A DNA stretch of 64,000 bases from Amycolatopsis deserti. Its GTDB lineage: Bacteria > Actinomycetota > Actinomycetes > Mycobacteriales > Pseudonocardiaceae. Under the pieces are notes generated by a model. The model was not told where the DNA came from. It saw only the letters and a list, made by a program, of their open reading frames with translations, and did no database searches. A program made the position numbers and the translations under genes. Shown here piece by piece: positions 41,029-49,659 of this stretch (its first letter is position 1; each line of letters opens with the position of its first letter). The stretch spans positions 367,914 through 431,913 of the forward strand of contig NZ_BNAU01000002.1 in the NCBI RefSeq assembly GCF_014653945.1, in the 5' to 3' direction.

Positions 41029-43305
41029 ATGAGCACAGGGTCGTGCCCGGTGTCGGCGAACGCGGCCGCGTTCGATCCGTTCGGCGAGGACTACCAGGCC
41101 GACCCGCCCGCGTCCCTGCGCTGGTCGCGCGACGAGGAGCCGGTGTTCTACAGCCCGTCGCTCGGCTACTGGGTGGTCACGCGCTACGACGACGTCAAGG
41201 CGGTGTTCCGCGACAACGTCACGTTCTCCCCCTCGATCGCGCTGGAGAAGATCACCCCGGTCTCCGAAGAGGCCACCGCGACCCTGGCGAAGTACGGCTA
41301 CGCGATGAACCGGACGCTGGTGAACGAGGACGAGCCGGAGCACATGCCGCGCCGCCGCGTGCTGATGGAGCCGTTCACGCCGGAGCAGCTGGCCCACCAC
41401 GAGCCGATGGTGCGCCGCCTGGTCCGCGAGTACGTGGACCGGTTCGTCGACGCCGGCAAGGCCGACCTGGTCGACGAGCTGCTGTGGGAGGTTCCGCTCA
41501 CCGTGGCGCTGCACTTCCTGGGCGTCCCCGAGGAGGACATGGCGACCCTGCGCAAGTACTCCATCGCCCACACGGTCAACACGTGGGGCCGGCCCTCACC
41601 CGAACAGCAGGTCGAGGTGGCCGAGAACGTGGGCCGGTTCTGGCAGTACGCCGGAACGGTGCTGGACAAGCTGCGCAAGGACCCCTCCGGGCACGGCTGG
41701 ATGCCCTACAGCATCCGCGCCCAGCGCGAGCACCCCGACGTCATCACCGACTCCTACCTGCACTCGATGATGATGGCCGGCATCGTCGCCGCCCACGAGA
41801 CGACGGCCAACGCCGCCGCCAACGCGATCAAGCTGCTGCTGGAGAACCGCGAAGTGTGGGAGGAGATCTGCGCCGACCCCGGCCTGATCCCCGGCGCCGT
41901 CGAGGAATGCCTGCGCCACTCCGGTTCGGTCGCCGCGTGGCGCCGGCTCGTCACCCGGGACACCACGATCGGCGGCGTCCCGGTCCCGCGCGGCGCCAAG
42001 CTGCTCATCGTCAACTCCTCGGCCAACCGCGACGAGCGGCACTTCGACGACCCGGACGAGGTGGACATCCGGCGGGACAACGCCACCGACCACCTGACCT
42101 TCGGCTACGGCAGCCACCAGTGCCTGGGCCGGAACCTGGCCCGCATGGAGCTGCAGGTGTTCCTCGAGGAGCTGACCCGCCGCCTCCCGCACCTGGAACT
42201 CGTACCCGGCCAGAAGTTCAGCTACGTCCCCAACACCTCCTTCCGCGGCCCGGAACACCTGTGGGTGCACTGGGATCCCGCGGCGAACCCCGAGCGGAAG
42301 GACCCATCGATCCTCGCGGCACGGCAACCCGTGCGCATCGGTGAACCGTCGAAACGCACGGTCACCCACACCGTCACCGTGCTGTCCGCCGAGCGCGCCG
42401 CCGACGACGTCGTCGAGCTGACCTTGGCCGCCGCCGACGGGAAACCGCTGCCGAAGTGGTCCCCCGGCGCGCACATCGACCTGGAACTCGGCGACGTGTC
42501 CCGGCAGTACTCGCTGTGCGGCGACCCGGCCGACCGCACCACCTACCGCATCGCCGTGCTGAAGGATCCGGACAGCCGCGGCGGTTCCCGGTACGTGCAC
42601 GAGAACCTGCGGCCGGGCAGCACGCTGACCCTGCGCGGGCCGCGCAACCACTTCCGGCTCGACCCCGCGGCGCGCCACTACATCTTCGTGGCCGGCGGCA
42701 TCGGCATCACGCCGATCATCGCGATGGCCGACCGCGTCAAGGCTGCCGGCGGCAGCTACGAACTGCACTACTGCGGCCGCCGGACCACCGCGATGGCGCT
42801 GCTCGACCGGTGCCGGCGCGACCACGGCGACCGGCTGCACCTCCACTGCAGCACCGCGGGAACCCGCCTCGACGTCGCCGCGCTGCTCGCCGAACCCGCC
42901 GAGGGCACCCAGATCTACGCCTGCGGACCGGACCGGCTGCTCACCGCCCTGGAGGACGCGAGCGCGCACTGGCCGGGCGACGCTCTGCACGTCGAGCACT
43001 TCACCACCACCCAACGGGTTCTGGACCCCAGCGTCGAGCACGCCTTCGACGTCGAGCTCGCCGACTCGGGACGCACGGTGCGGGTCGCCGCGGACCAGAC
43101 CGTGCTGGCCGCGCTGCGGGCGGCCGGCGTGGACGTCCCCAGCGACTGTGAGGAAGGGCTGTGCGGCACTTGTGAAGCGCCGGTGCTCGGCGGCGAGGTG
43201 GACCACCGCGACGTGGTCCTGACCAAGTCCGAACGGGCCGCCGGCACGAAGATGATGACCTGCTGCTCCCGGGCCCGCGGCGGGCGGATCACGCTCGGGC
43301 TCTGA
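41029..43305 (+). CDS. Self-sufficient cytochrome P450, CYP116B type
   Basis: 758-aa fusion. Residues 1-415 are a P450 (I-helix AGIVAAHETTAN at 250-261, ExxR at E293-R296, haem loop FGYGSHQCLGRNL with Cys365). A linker leads to a phthalate-dioxygenase-reductase-like module: FMN site RQYSLCG near 492-498, nucleotide-binding FVAGGIGITPIIAM, and a C-terminal [2Fe-2S] domain with C707, C712, C715 and C745. This is the P450RhF/CYP116B architecture and length. It needs only NAD(P)H and O2. Known members hydroxylate or demethylate aromatic compounds; the substrate here is unknown. ATG 41029 follows GAGAGG. Confidence 0.95.
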   Translation: MSTGSCPVSANAAAFDPFGEDYQADPPASLRWSRDEEPVFYSPSLGYWVVTRYDDVKAVFRDNVTFSPSIALEKITPVSEEATATLAKYGYAMNRTLVNEDEPEHMPRRRVLMEPFTPEQLAHHEPMVRRLVREYVDRFVDAGKADLVDELLWEVPLTVALHFLGVPEEDMATLRKYSIAHTVNTWGRPSPEQQVEVAENVGRFWQYAGTVLDKLRKDPSGHGWMPYSIRAQREHPDVITDSYLHSMMMAGIVAAHETTANAAANAIKLLLENREVWEEICADPGLIPGAVEECLRHSGSVAAWRRLVTRDTTIGGVPVPRGAKLLIVNSSANRDERHFDDPDEVDIRRDNATDHLTFGYGSHQCLGRNLARMELQVFLEELTRRLPHLELVPGQKFSYVPNTSFRGPEHLWVHWDPAANPERKDPSILAARQPVRIGEPSKRTVTHTVTVLSAERAADDVVELTLAAADGKPLPKWSPGAHIDLELGDVSRQYSLCGDPADRTTYRIAVLKDPDSRGGSRYVHENLRPGSTLTLRGPRNHFRLDPAARHYIFVAGGIGITPIIAMADRVKAAGGSYELHYCGRRTTAMALLDRCRRDHGDRLHLHCSTAGTRLDVAALLAEPAEGTQIYACGPDRLLTALEDASAHWPGDALHVEHFTTTQRVLDPSVEHAFDVELADSGRTVRVAADQTVLAALRAAGVDVPSDCEEGLCGTCEAPVLGGEVDHRDVVLTKSERAAGTKMMTCCSRARGGRITLGL

Positions 43306-43339
43306 CTGTTTTTTCGCTGATCTTCGAAAGGAACTGACA

Positions 43340-44659
43340 ATGGTGTCACGAGTGGACCACGGCACGCGGCCGTCCACTACCGGTTTCCGGCGCGTGCTCG
43401 CCGGCAGCATGGCCGGATCGGTGCTGGAGTGGTACGACTTCGCCATCTACGGCGTGCTCGCCGCGACCGTGCTCGGCCCGCTGTTCTTCCCCGGCGGCAG
43501 CGGGGTGGTGCAACTGCTGCTCGCCCTGGCCACGCAGGGCCTGGGCTTCATCGCGCGGCCGCTGGGCGGCGTGGTGTTCGGCCACCTGGGCGACAAGTTC
43601 GGCCGCAAACCCATGCTGGTCACCACGTTCCTGCTGCTCGGCACGTCCACCGCGGCCATCGGGCTGCTGCCCACCTACCACCAGATCGGCATCTGGGCGA
43701 CCGTGCTCCTGGTCGTGCTGCGCATGACGCAGGGTTTCGCGCTCGGCGGTGAGTTCGGCGCCGCGGTCCTGATGGTGAGCGAGTACGGCGAGCCGAAGCG
43801 GCGCGGGTTCTGGGCGTCCTGGCCACAGGCGGGGGCGCCGCTGGGCACCGTGCTCGCGACCGTCGTGGTCACCGTGCTCGCCGCCGTGTTCCCCGGCGAC
43901 GCGTTCGACGCGTGGGGCTGGCGGGTGGCGTTCCTGGTCGCCGTGCCGCTGCTGGTGATCGGGTTCTGGATCCGCCGCAGCGTCGAGGAGTCGCCGGTGT
44001 TCCAGGCCGCGCAGGCCGGCGCCGAGCAGCGCGCCGCGGGGCAGCGGAAGTCCAGTGTGCTCGAAGCCCTGTCCCGGCCGCGGGCCGTGCTGCACGGGCT
44101 GGGCATGCGGCTCGGGGAGAACATCGCGTTCTACATCTACACCGTCTTCGTCATCGCCTACGCCACCCGGTACTTCGGTTACGCCCGCGGGGACGTGGTG
44201 CTGGCCGTGACGTTCGCGTCGGTGTGCCAGTTCGCGGGCATGATCGGCGGCGGGCACTGGTCCGACCGGGTCGGCCGCAAGACCGCGATGCTGGTGCCGG
44301 CGGTCGCGCTGGTGGTGTGGGCGCCGGTGTTCTTCTGGATGGTGCAGACCTCCAGCGTGCCGGTGTTGTGGCTGGGCGTGTGCGTGGGCGCGTTCTTCCA
44401 CGGCATGCTCGCCGGGCCGGAGGCCGCGTGGATCACCGAGCTGTTCCCGACCCGCTACCGCTACGCCGGTTCCTCCCTGGTGTTCCAGGGTTCCTCGATC
44501 ATCGCCGGGGCGCCGGCGCCGCTGATCGCGGTGTGGCTCATCGACAGCTTCGGTGTCGGCACGGTCATCGGCTACCTGGTGCTCACGATGGCGATCACGG
44601 TGGTCGCGGTGGCGACCAGCCGCGAGACGACGGGCGTGGACCTGGACCGCGTCGGGTGA
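43340..44659 (+). CDS. MHS-family MFS transporter
   Basis: 439-aa major-facilitator protein with 12 predicted helices. VLEWYDFAIYG in helix 1, GHLGDKFGRKPML between helices 2 and 3, and RMTQGFALGGEFGAAVLM are the metabolite:H+ symporter signature (shikimate, citrate, proline/betaine importers). Start 43340 (ATG) follows AAAGGAA. It lies 34 nt after the fused P450 and is probably co-transcribed, importing its aromatic or organic-acid substrate. It is convergent with the PucR-type regulator, 17 nt apart. Confidence 0.92.
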   Translation: MVSRVDHGTRPSTTGFRRVLAGSMAGSVLEWYDFAIYGVLAATVLGPLFFPGGSGVVQLLLALATQGLGFIARPLGGVVFGHLGDKFGRKPMLVTTFLLLGTSTAAIGLLPTYHQIGIWATVLLVVLRMTQGFALGGEFGAAVLMVSEYGEPKRRGFWASWPQAGAPLGTVLATVVVTVLAAVFPGDAFDAWGWRVAFLVAVPLLVIGFWIRRSVEESPVFQAAQAGAEQRAAGQRKSSVLEALSRPRAVLHGLGMRLGENIAFYIYTVFVIAYATRYFGYARGDVVLAVTFASVCQFAGMIGGGHWSDRVGRKTAMLVPAVALVVWAPVFFWMVQTSSVPVLWLGVCVGAFFHGMLAGPEAAWITELFPTRYRYAGSSLVFQGSSIIAGAPAPLIAVWLIDSFGVGTVIGYLVLTMAITVVAVATSRETTGVDLDRVG

Positions 44660-44676
44660 GGAGATCGCGCCGGCGG

Positions 44677-46470
44677 TCAGCGGTCCGGTGCGGGGGCTAT
44701 CGCCGCGAGGTGGTGCAGGCGGAGTCCCAGGCGGAGTTCCAGGTCGTTTTCCTGGCGCCAGTCGAAGCCGAGCACTTCGCCGGCGCGGTCCAGTCGCTTG
44801 AGCAGGGTGTTCACGTGCAGGTGCAGCGCACGCGCGGTCGCCGCGACGTTGGCCCGGTTCGCGTAGAAGGCGTTGAGCGTGCCGACGAGGTCGGTGCCGC
44901 GTTGCCGGTCGTAGTCGAGGAGCGGGCCGATCGAGCCGGCGATGAAGCGGTCGAGGTCGCGGACCCGTTCGGTGTCGAAGACCATCGCGTAGAGGGCGTA
45001 CCGCGCGGTCGTAGCGCCCAGGTCGGTGTGCCCGATCGCCCGCACCACGGCGCCGCAGCGGCCGGCCAGTGAGAACGCCCGCGCCCAGTCGTGGTTGACC
45101 GCCCGCTCCCCCACCACGATGACGGGTGCGCCGGTCATCCGGCGCAGCCGGCGGTGGACCTCCTCGACGGTCCGGTCGTCGTCGTCGCTGTGCAGGATCA
45201 TCGTGGCGCGGCCCAGGTGCTCACCGGCCAGTGCGCAGTAGTCGCGGGCGATGTCGTGCAGGTACCGCGCCAGATCGGTCGGCGAGGACGTGGGCGAGTC
45301 CGCGACGAGGACCAGGTCCAGCCGGTCGACGTCGATGTTGCGGGCCCGGGCGCGGGCGCGCTGGGCGGGGCTGATCCCGGGGCCGCCGACCATGAGCTCG
45401 GTCAGCAGCTCGCCGCTCAGCCGCTCGCTGGCCTCGGCGACGGCCCGCTCCTTGAGGATGAGCAGCCCCAGGATGTGGGTGGCCCGCTCGAGGGTCCGCA
45501 CGTCCATGTCGTCGCGGACGCCGTGGTCGGCGCCCGCCTCGCGGCTCCACGCCAGCGCGCCGAGATAGCTGTCGCCGGCTTGGATCGAAGCGACGCTGTG
45601 GGCGACTCCAGCCGGGTCGACCGAGGTCGTGCAGCGGCCCGACCGTCGTGCGTTCTCGACGGCGCGGGCCAGGTCGGCGTCAGCGGGAGCCCGGCACGGA
45701 TCCGACGCCGAGTCGCGGTGCGCCACCGCGGCACCGGTCCGGTCGAGGAGTGTGACGCTCCCGCCCAGTTGATCGGCGAGGAGCTGGACGACATCACCGG
45801 GCGTCCCGCCGGCGAGCACGACCCCGGTCAGGGCTTCGTGGCTGGCTTGCGCCCGCTCCATGACCGCCACGTGCTCCTCGATCTTCCGGTACGCGATCCG
45901 CAGCTCCCGCAGGGCGGTCCGGCTGGCGTCGTAGAGACGGGCGTTGTCGAGCGCGACCGCGGCGTGATCGGCGAAGGCGCTCAGCAACGCGATCTCCTCG
46001 GCCTGGAACGACCGCTCGGAGCGGTCCGCGGCGAACAGGGCGCCCACCGCTTCGCCCCGGATGACCAGGGGCACGCCGAGGAGCGCGACGAGACCTTCGG
46101 TGGCGACCACCCGGTCGAAGTCCGGATCGTGGTCGATGCCGGCGGCGGCGGCGTAGTCGCGCACCCAGTGCGGGCTCGCCGACGCCAGCACTTTGCCGCC
46201 GAGCCCCACGTCGGCGGGGATGGACGCGGCGAGGAAGGACGCGGAGATCGTCCCCTCCGACGCCCTGGCCGACAGTCTCCCGTCCGCGCCGACCAGCGAC
46301 AGGTAGGTGAAGTCCGTGCCGATCAGGTCGTGGGCGTGGCGGACGATCGACCGCAGCACCTCGTCGAGCTCACCCAGCGCGGTGAGCGACTTCGCGGTCG
46401 CGTACAAGGACGCCAGTTCGCGCTGCCGGCGCGTGAGCGAGCGCGACTCGCCCGCGGGATCACTGGCCAC
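44677..46470 (-). CDS. GAF-PucR type transcriptional regulator
   Basis: 597 aa from GTG 46470 (AGGAGG about 9 nt upstream); a longer frame exists but runs across a likely operator. GAF domain at about 25-185 (LTALGELDEVLRSIVRHAHDLIG to FADHAAVALDNARL), coiled segment, CdaR/GGDEF-like middle, and C-terminal PucR HTH with NRANVAATARALHLHVNTLLKRLDRA. Such regulators bind small organic effectors in the GAF domain and usually activate transporter or catabolic genes. It is divergent from the MFS gene at 46612 and the pair shares a 9-bp-armed palindrome. Confidence 0.9.
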   Translation of the reverse strand: MASDPAGESRSLTRRQRELASLYATAKSLTALGELDEVLRSIVRHAHDLIGTDFTYLSLVGADGRLSARASEGTISASFLAASIPADVGLGGKVLASASPHWVRDYAAAAGIDHDPDFDRVVATEGLVALLGVPLVIRGEAVGALFAADRSERSFQAEEIALLSAFADHAAVALDNARLYDASRTALRELRIAYRKIEEHVAVMERAQASHEALTGVVLAGGTPGDVVQLLADQLGGSVTLLDRTGAAVAHRDSASDPCRAPADADLARAVENARRSGRCTTSVDPAGVAHSVASIQAGDSYLGALAWSREAGADHGVRDDMDVRTLERATHILGLLILKERAVAEASERLSGELLTELMVGGPGISPAQRARARARNIDVDRLDLVLVADSPTSSPTDLARYLHDIARDYCALAGEHLGRATMILHSDDDDRTVEEVHRRLRRMTGAPVIVVGERAVNHDWARAFSLAGRCGAVVRAIGHTDLGATTARYALYAMVFDTERVRDLDRFIAGSIGPLLDYDRQRGTDLVGTLNAFYANRANVAATARALHLHVNTLLKRLDRAGEVLGFDWRQENDLELRLGLRLHHLAAIAPAPDR

Positions 46471-46521
46471 CGTGCCATCCCTCCTCCGCGCCAGATGGAA
46501 GAAAGACCCACCGAAACGGCG

Positions 46522-46546
46522 TGAGGTGTGGATGATACACACCTCA
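46522..46546. promoter_or_regulatory. Operator palindrome between PucR-type regulator and transporter
   Basis: TGAGGTGTG (46522-46530) and CACACCTCA (46538-46546) are perfect complements with a 7-nt spacer, in the gap between divergent genes. Arm length and position fit the binding site of the adjacent regulator. Confidence 0.6.
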
Positions 46547-46611
46547 ACCACCCGGTAGCGGCGCCCCTAACCTGACCGCCATCACCCGTGCTCCCAACGA
46601 AGGCGGCATGT

Positions 46612-48003
46612 ATGGCAACTCCGCTCGCCCAACCCGACGGACAGCCCGGACAGCTCGGACAGCCCGGCGCGGGCACCGCCCGGCAGCGGTCCTTCCGCAA
46701 GCTGCTGGCCGTGGGCCTGATCGGCAGCTCGATCGAGTGGTACGACTTCTTCCTCTACGGCACCGCGGCCGCGCTGGTGTTCCCCAAGGTGTTCTTCCCG
46801 CACTCCTCGGCCCTGACCGGGACGCTGCTCGCGTTCAGCACGTTCTGGGCCGGTTTCGTGGCGCGCCCGATCGGCGGGGTGCTCGCCGGGCACCTCGGTG
46901 ACAAGTACGGGCGCAAACCGGTGGTCGTCACCTGCCTGGCGCTGATGGGGGCCGCGACCTTCCTGATCGGCTGCCTGCCCAGCGCGGCGAGCATCGGCGC
47001 GCTGGCCCCGACGCTGCTGGTCGTGCTGCGCTTCGTGCAGGGGCTCGCGGCCGGCGGCCAGTGGGGCGGCATCGTGCTGCTGCTCACCGAGTCCGCCGGC
47101 CCCAAGCGGCGCGGTTTCGCCGGAACCTTCGGGCAGACCAGCGTCCCCGTCGCGGTGATCATCTCGAACCTGATCTTCGTGGCGGCCAGCAGCCTGATGC
47201 CCGACGGCGCCTTCCTCAGCTGGGGCTGGCGCATCCCGTTCCTGGTGAGCGTCGTGATGTTCGCCGTCGTCCTCTACATCCAGACCAAAGTGGAGGACAC
47301 GCCGGAGTTCCGCGAGCTGCAGCGGCAGGCGTCGCGGCCGGAGAAGGCGGTGGTGCGGGCCCCGCTGGCCGAGGTCCTGCGCAGCCGCTGGCTGACCATC
47401 CTCCTCGGCTGCGGGATCCTCTCGGCCACCAACAGCCTGTTCTACGTCAGCATTTCCGGGCTGCTGAGCTACGGCACCGGTTCGCTGGAGCTCGAGCGCA
47501 ACCCGCTGCTGGCGGTCGTGCTGGCCAGTTCCGTGGCGATGCTGGTGACCATCCCCTGGTCCGGTCACCTCTCGGACAGGGTGGGCCGCCGTCCGCTGAT
47601 CCTCATCGGCGGCCTGGGCGTCGCCCTGTGGGCGTTCCCGTACTTCTGGCTCGTCGACAGCGCCTCGCTGCCGCTGATCTTCGTCGCGGTGGTGGTGGGT
47701 TTCGTCTTCCAATGCCTCACCTACGGCCCGATCGCGAGCTTCCTCGGTGAGCTCTTCGCGCCCAACGTCCGCTACTCGGGCGCCTCACTGGCCTACCAGC
47801 TGTCCGCGATCATCGTCAGCGGTGGCACGCCGTTCCTGATGACCGCGCTCATCGCGCGGACCGGGAGCACCATGCCGGTCGCCGCCTACATCGCGCTCAT
47901 GGGCCTGATCACCTTCGTCAGCGCGTGGTTCCTGCCCGAGACGAACCCCGCCGAGGTCCGCGACGATCCGCACGCCGTCCCCGGCGCGCACCTCTACCGC
48001 TGA
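46612..48003 (+). CDS. MHS-family MFS transporter
   Basis: 463 aa, about 12 helices, with SSIEWYDFFLYG, GHLGDKYGRKPVVV and RFVQGLAAGGQWGGIVLL, i.e. a metabolite:H+ symporter. The N-terminal 20 residues are Pro/Gly/Gln-rich. ATG 46612 is preferred to the ATG four bases earlier, which is out of frame. The secreted tannase-like enzyme follows 12 nt downstream, suggesting import of the acid released outside the cell. Confidence 0.92.
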   Translation: MATPLAQPDGQPGQLGQPGAGTARQRSFRKLLAVGLIGSSIEWYDFFLYGTAAALVFPKVFFPHSSALTGTLLAFSTFWAGFVARPIGGVLAGHLGDKYGRKPVVVTCLALMGAATFLIGCLPSAASIGALAPTLLVVLRFVQGLAAGGQWGGIVLLLTESAGPKRRGFAGTFGQTSVPVAVIISNLIFVAASSLMPDGAFLSWGWRIPFLVSVVMFAVVLYIQTKVEDTPEFRELQRQASRPEKAVVRAPLAEVLRSRWLTILLGCGILSATNSLFYVSISGLLSYGTGSLELERNPLLAVVLASSVAMLVTIPWSGHLSDRVGRRPLILIGGLGVALWAFPYFWLVDSASLPLIFVAVVVGFVFQCLTYGPIASFLGELFAPNVRYSGASLAYQLSAIIVSGGTPFLMTALIARTGSTMPVAAYIALMGLITFVSAWFLPETNPAEVRDDPHAVPGAHLYR

Positions 48004-48015
48004 GAGGAGGAGAGT

Positions 48016-49632
48016 ATGCGCAGAACGACAGCTGTGCTGGCGGCCATGGTCGTGCTCGCGGGAACCGCCGGATTCCCCGCGGCCACCGCGGGACAACCGA
48101 CCACACCGGCGTGCGTCCGGCTGGACGGGATGGACATCCCGGCCCCGGTGATGAGCCTGCCGACCACCGGCGGTCACGTCACGTCGGCCTCGGTGCAGAC
48201 CAATGGCGACACGACCTACTGCCGGGTCGACGCGGACATCTTCCCCGTCGACCCGGCCGCGCCCGCCATCAAGATGCGCGTGGCGCTGCCCTACGACTGG
48301 AACCGCAAGGGGATGATGTTCGGCGGTGGCGGCTACAACGGCACCATTCCCGACCTGACCGCCAACGTGCCGTTCGGCCCGGTGGACCAGCCGGCCCCGC
48401 TGGCCCGGGGATACGCGGTGTTCGCCGGCGACTCCGGCCACCAGCAGAGCCCGGCCGCGCCTCCGTCGCTGGACGGGTCGTTCGGCGTGAACGACGAGGC
48501 GTTGCACAACTTCGCCGCCGGGGACGCGCTCAAGAAGACGCGTGACGCGAGCCTGTACCTCATCCGGCACGCCTACCGCGCGAAGCCCGCCGAGGTCTAC
48601 TTCGCCGGCGGTTCGACCGGGGGCCGCGAAGCCCTCGTCGTCGCGCAACGGTGGCCGGAGGCGTTCGACGGCGTGATCTCCGCCTACCCCGCCTGGAACA
48701 ACCTCGCCGAGGTCCTGTACCTGGGGTACCTGACGCAGATCCTGGCCCGCCCCGGCGCCTTCCCCGGGCCGGCGAAGCAGACGCTGCTCTACACCAGCGT
48801 CGTCGACGCCTGCGACGGCCTGGACGGCGTCGAGGACGGGGTCGTCTCGAACCCGGGCGGCTGTCGTTTCGATCCGCACGCGCTTCGCTGCCCGGGCGGC
48901 GCCGACACCGGGGTGACCTGCCTGTCGGACCCGCAGATCGCCGCCGTGATCGCCATGTCCTCCCCGTTCGAGTGGCCGTACCGGGTCGCCAGTGGCGAGA
49001 CCCGGTACCCGGGCTTCCCCTTCCTCTCCGGCGCGGACATGCGGACCCCGTTCCTCGGCTTCGGCACCACCGCGCCGGCCGATCCCATGCCGGTGACGAG
49101 CGGCTACGGGATGCAGTACTGGGACCAGTGGGTCAAGTACTTCCTGACCCGCGATCCGGGGCACAACGCGCTCGCCGTGGATCCCCGCGACCCCGGCGAG
49201 TGGCTCGACCGGATCAGCCGGCTGTCCACGATCCAGGACCGCAACGACGTGGATCTCCGCCGGTTCGCCGCCTCGGGCGGCAAGCTGATCCTGCTCCACG
49301 GCGCCGCGGACGAGCTGGTCTCCGACCGCTCGACGAGCGACTACTACCAGCGGGTGCGCGACGAACTCGGCCCACGGTCCACCGAACGGTTCCTGCGGTA
49401 CTACCTGGTTCCCGGAGCCAACCACGCCAACGCCGGCGCACCGGCCTTCGCCGCGGGCTGGGACTCGCTGTCCGCCCTGGAACGCTGGGTCGAAAAAGGA
49501 CAGTCCCCGGAGGATCAGGTCGTCACCGACACGCGGCACCACCGCACCCGTCCGCTGTGTGAATACCCGGAGTGGCCGCGCTACCGCGCCGGTGACCCGG
49601 ATCGCGCGTCCAGTTTCGTGTGCACCCGCTGA
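48016..49632 (+). CDS. Secreted tannase/feruloyl esterase family hydrolase
   Basis: 538 aa. N-terminal signal peptide (RRTTAVLAAMVVLAGTAGFPAATA, cleavage near residue 26). Tannase-family core: FGGGGYNGT, nucleophile Ser200 in AGGSTGGREAL, an acid in LILLHGAADELVS, and His in PGANHANAG. Paired Cys residues fit extracellular disulfides. It hydrolyses esters of aromatic acids, releasing a benzoate- or cinnamate-type acid. GAGGAGGAG precedes ATG 48016. Located between a transporter and an acyl-CoA ligase, it completes a release-uptake-activation route. Confidence 0.9.
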   Translation: MRRTTAVLAAMVVLAGTAGFPAATAGQPTTPACVRLDGMDIPAPVMSLPTTGGHVTSASVQTNGDTTYCRVDADIFPVDPAAPAIKMRVALPYDWNRKGMMFGGGGYNGTIPDLTANVPFGPVDQPAPLARGYAVFAGDSGHQQSPAAPPSLDGSFGVNDEALHNFAAGDALKKTRDASLYLIRHAYRAKPAEVYFAGGSTGGREALVVAQRWPEAFDGVISAYPAWNNLAEVLYLGYLTQILARPGAFPGPAKQTLLYTSVVDACDGLDGVEDGVVSNPGGCRFDPHALRCPGGADTGVTCLSDPQIAAVIAMSSPFEWPYRVASGETRYPGFPFLSGADMRTPFLGFGTTAPADPMPVTSGYGMQYWDQWVKYFLTRDPGHNALAVDPRDPGEWLDRISRLSTIQDRNDVDLRRFAASGGKLILLHGAADELVSDRSTSDYYQRVRDELGPRSTERFLRYYLVPGANHANAGAPAFAAGWDSLSALERWVEKGQSPEDQVVTDTRHHRTRPLCEYPEWPRYRAGDPDRASSFVCTR

Positions 49633-49659
49633 AAAGTTCCCCGACACCGAAGGTTCCCC

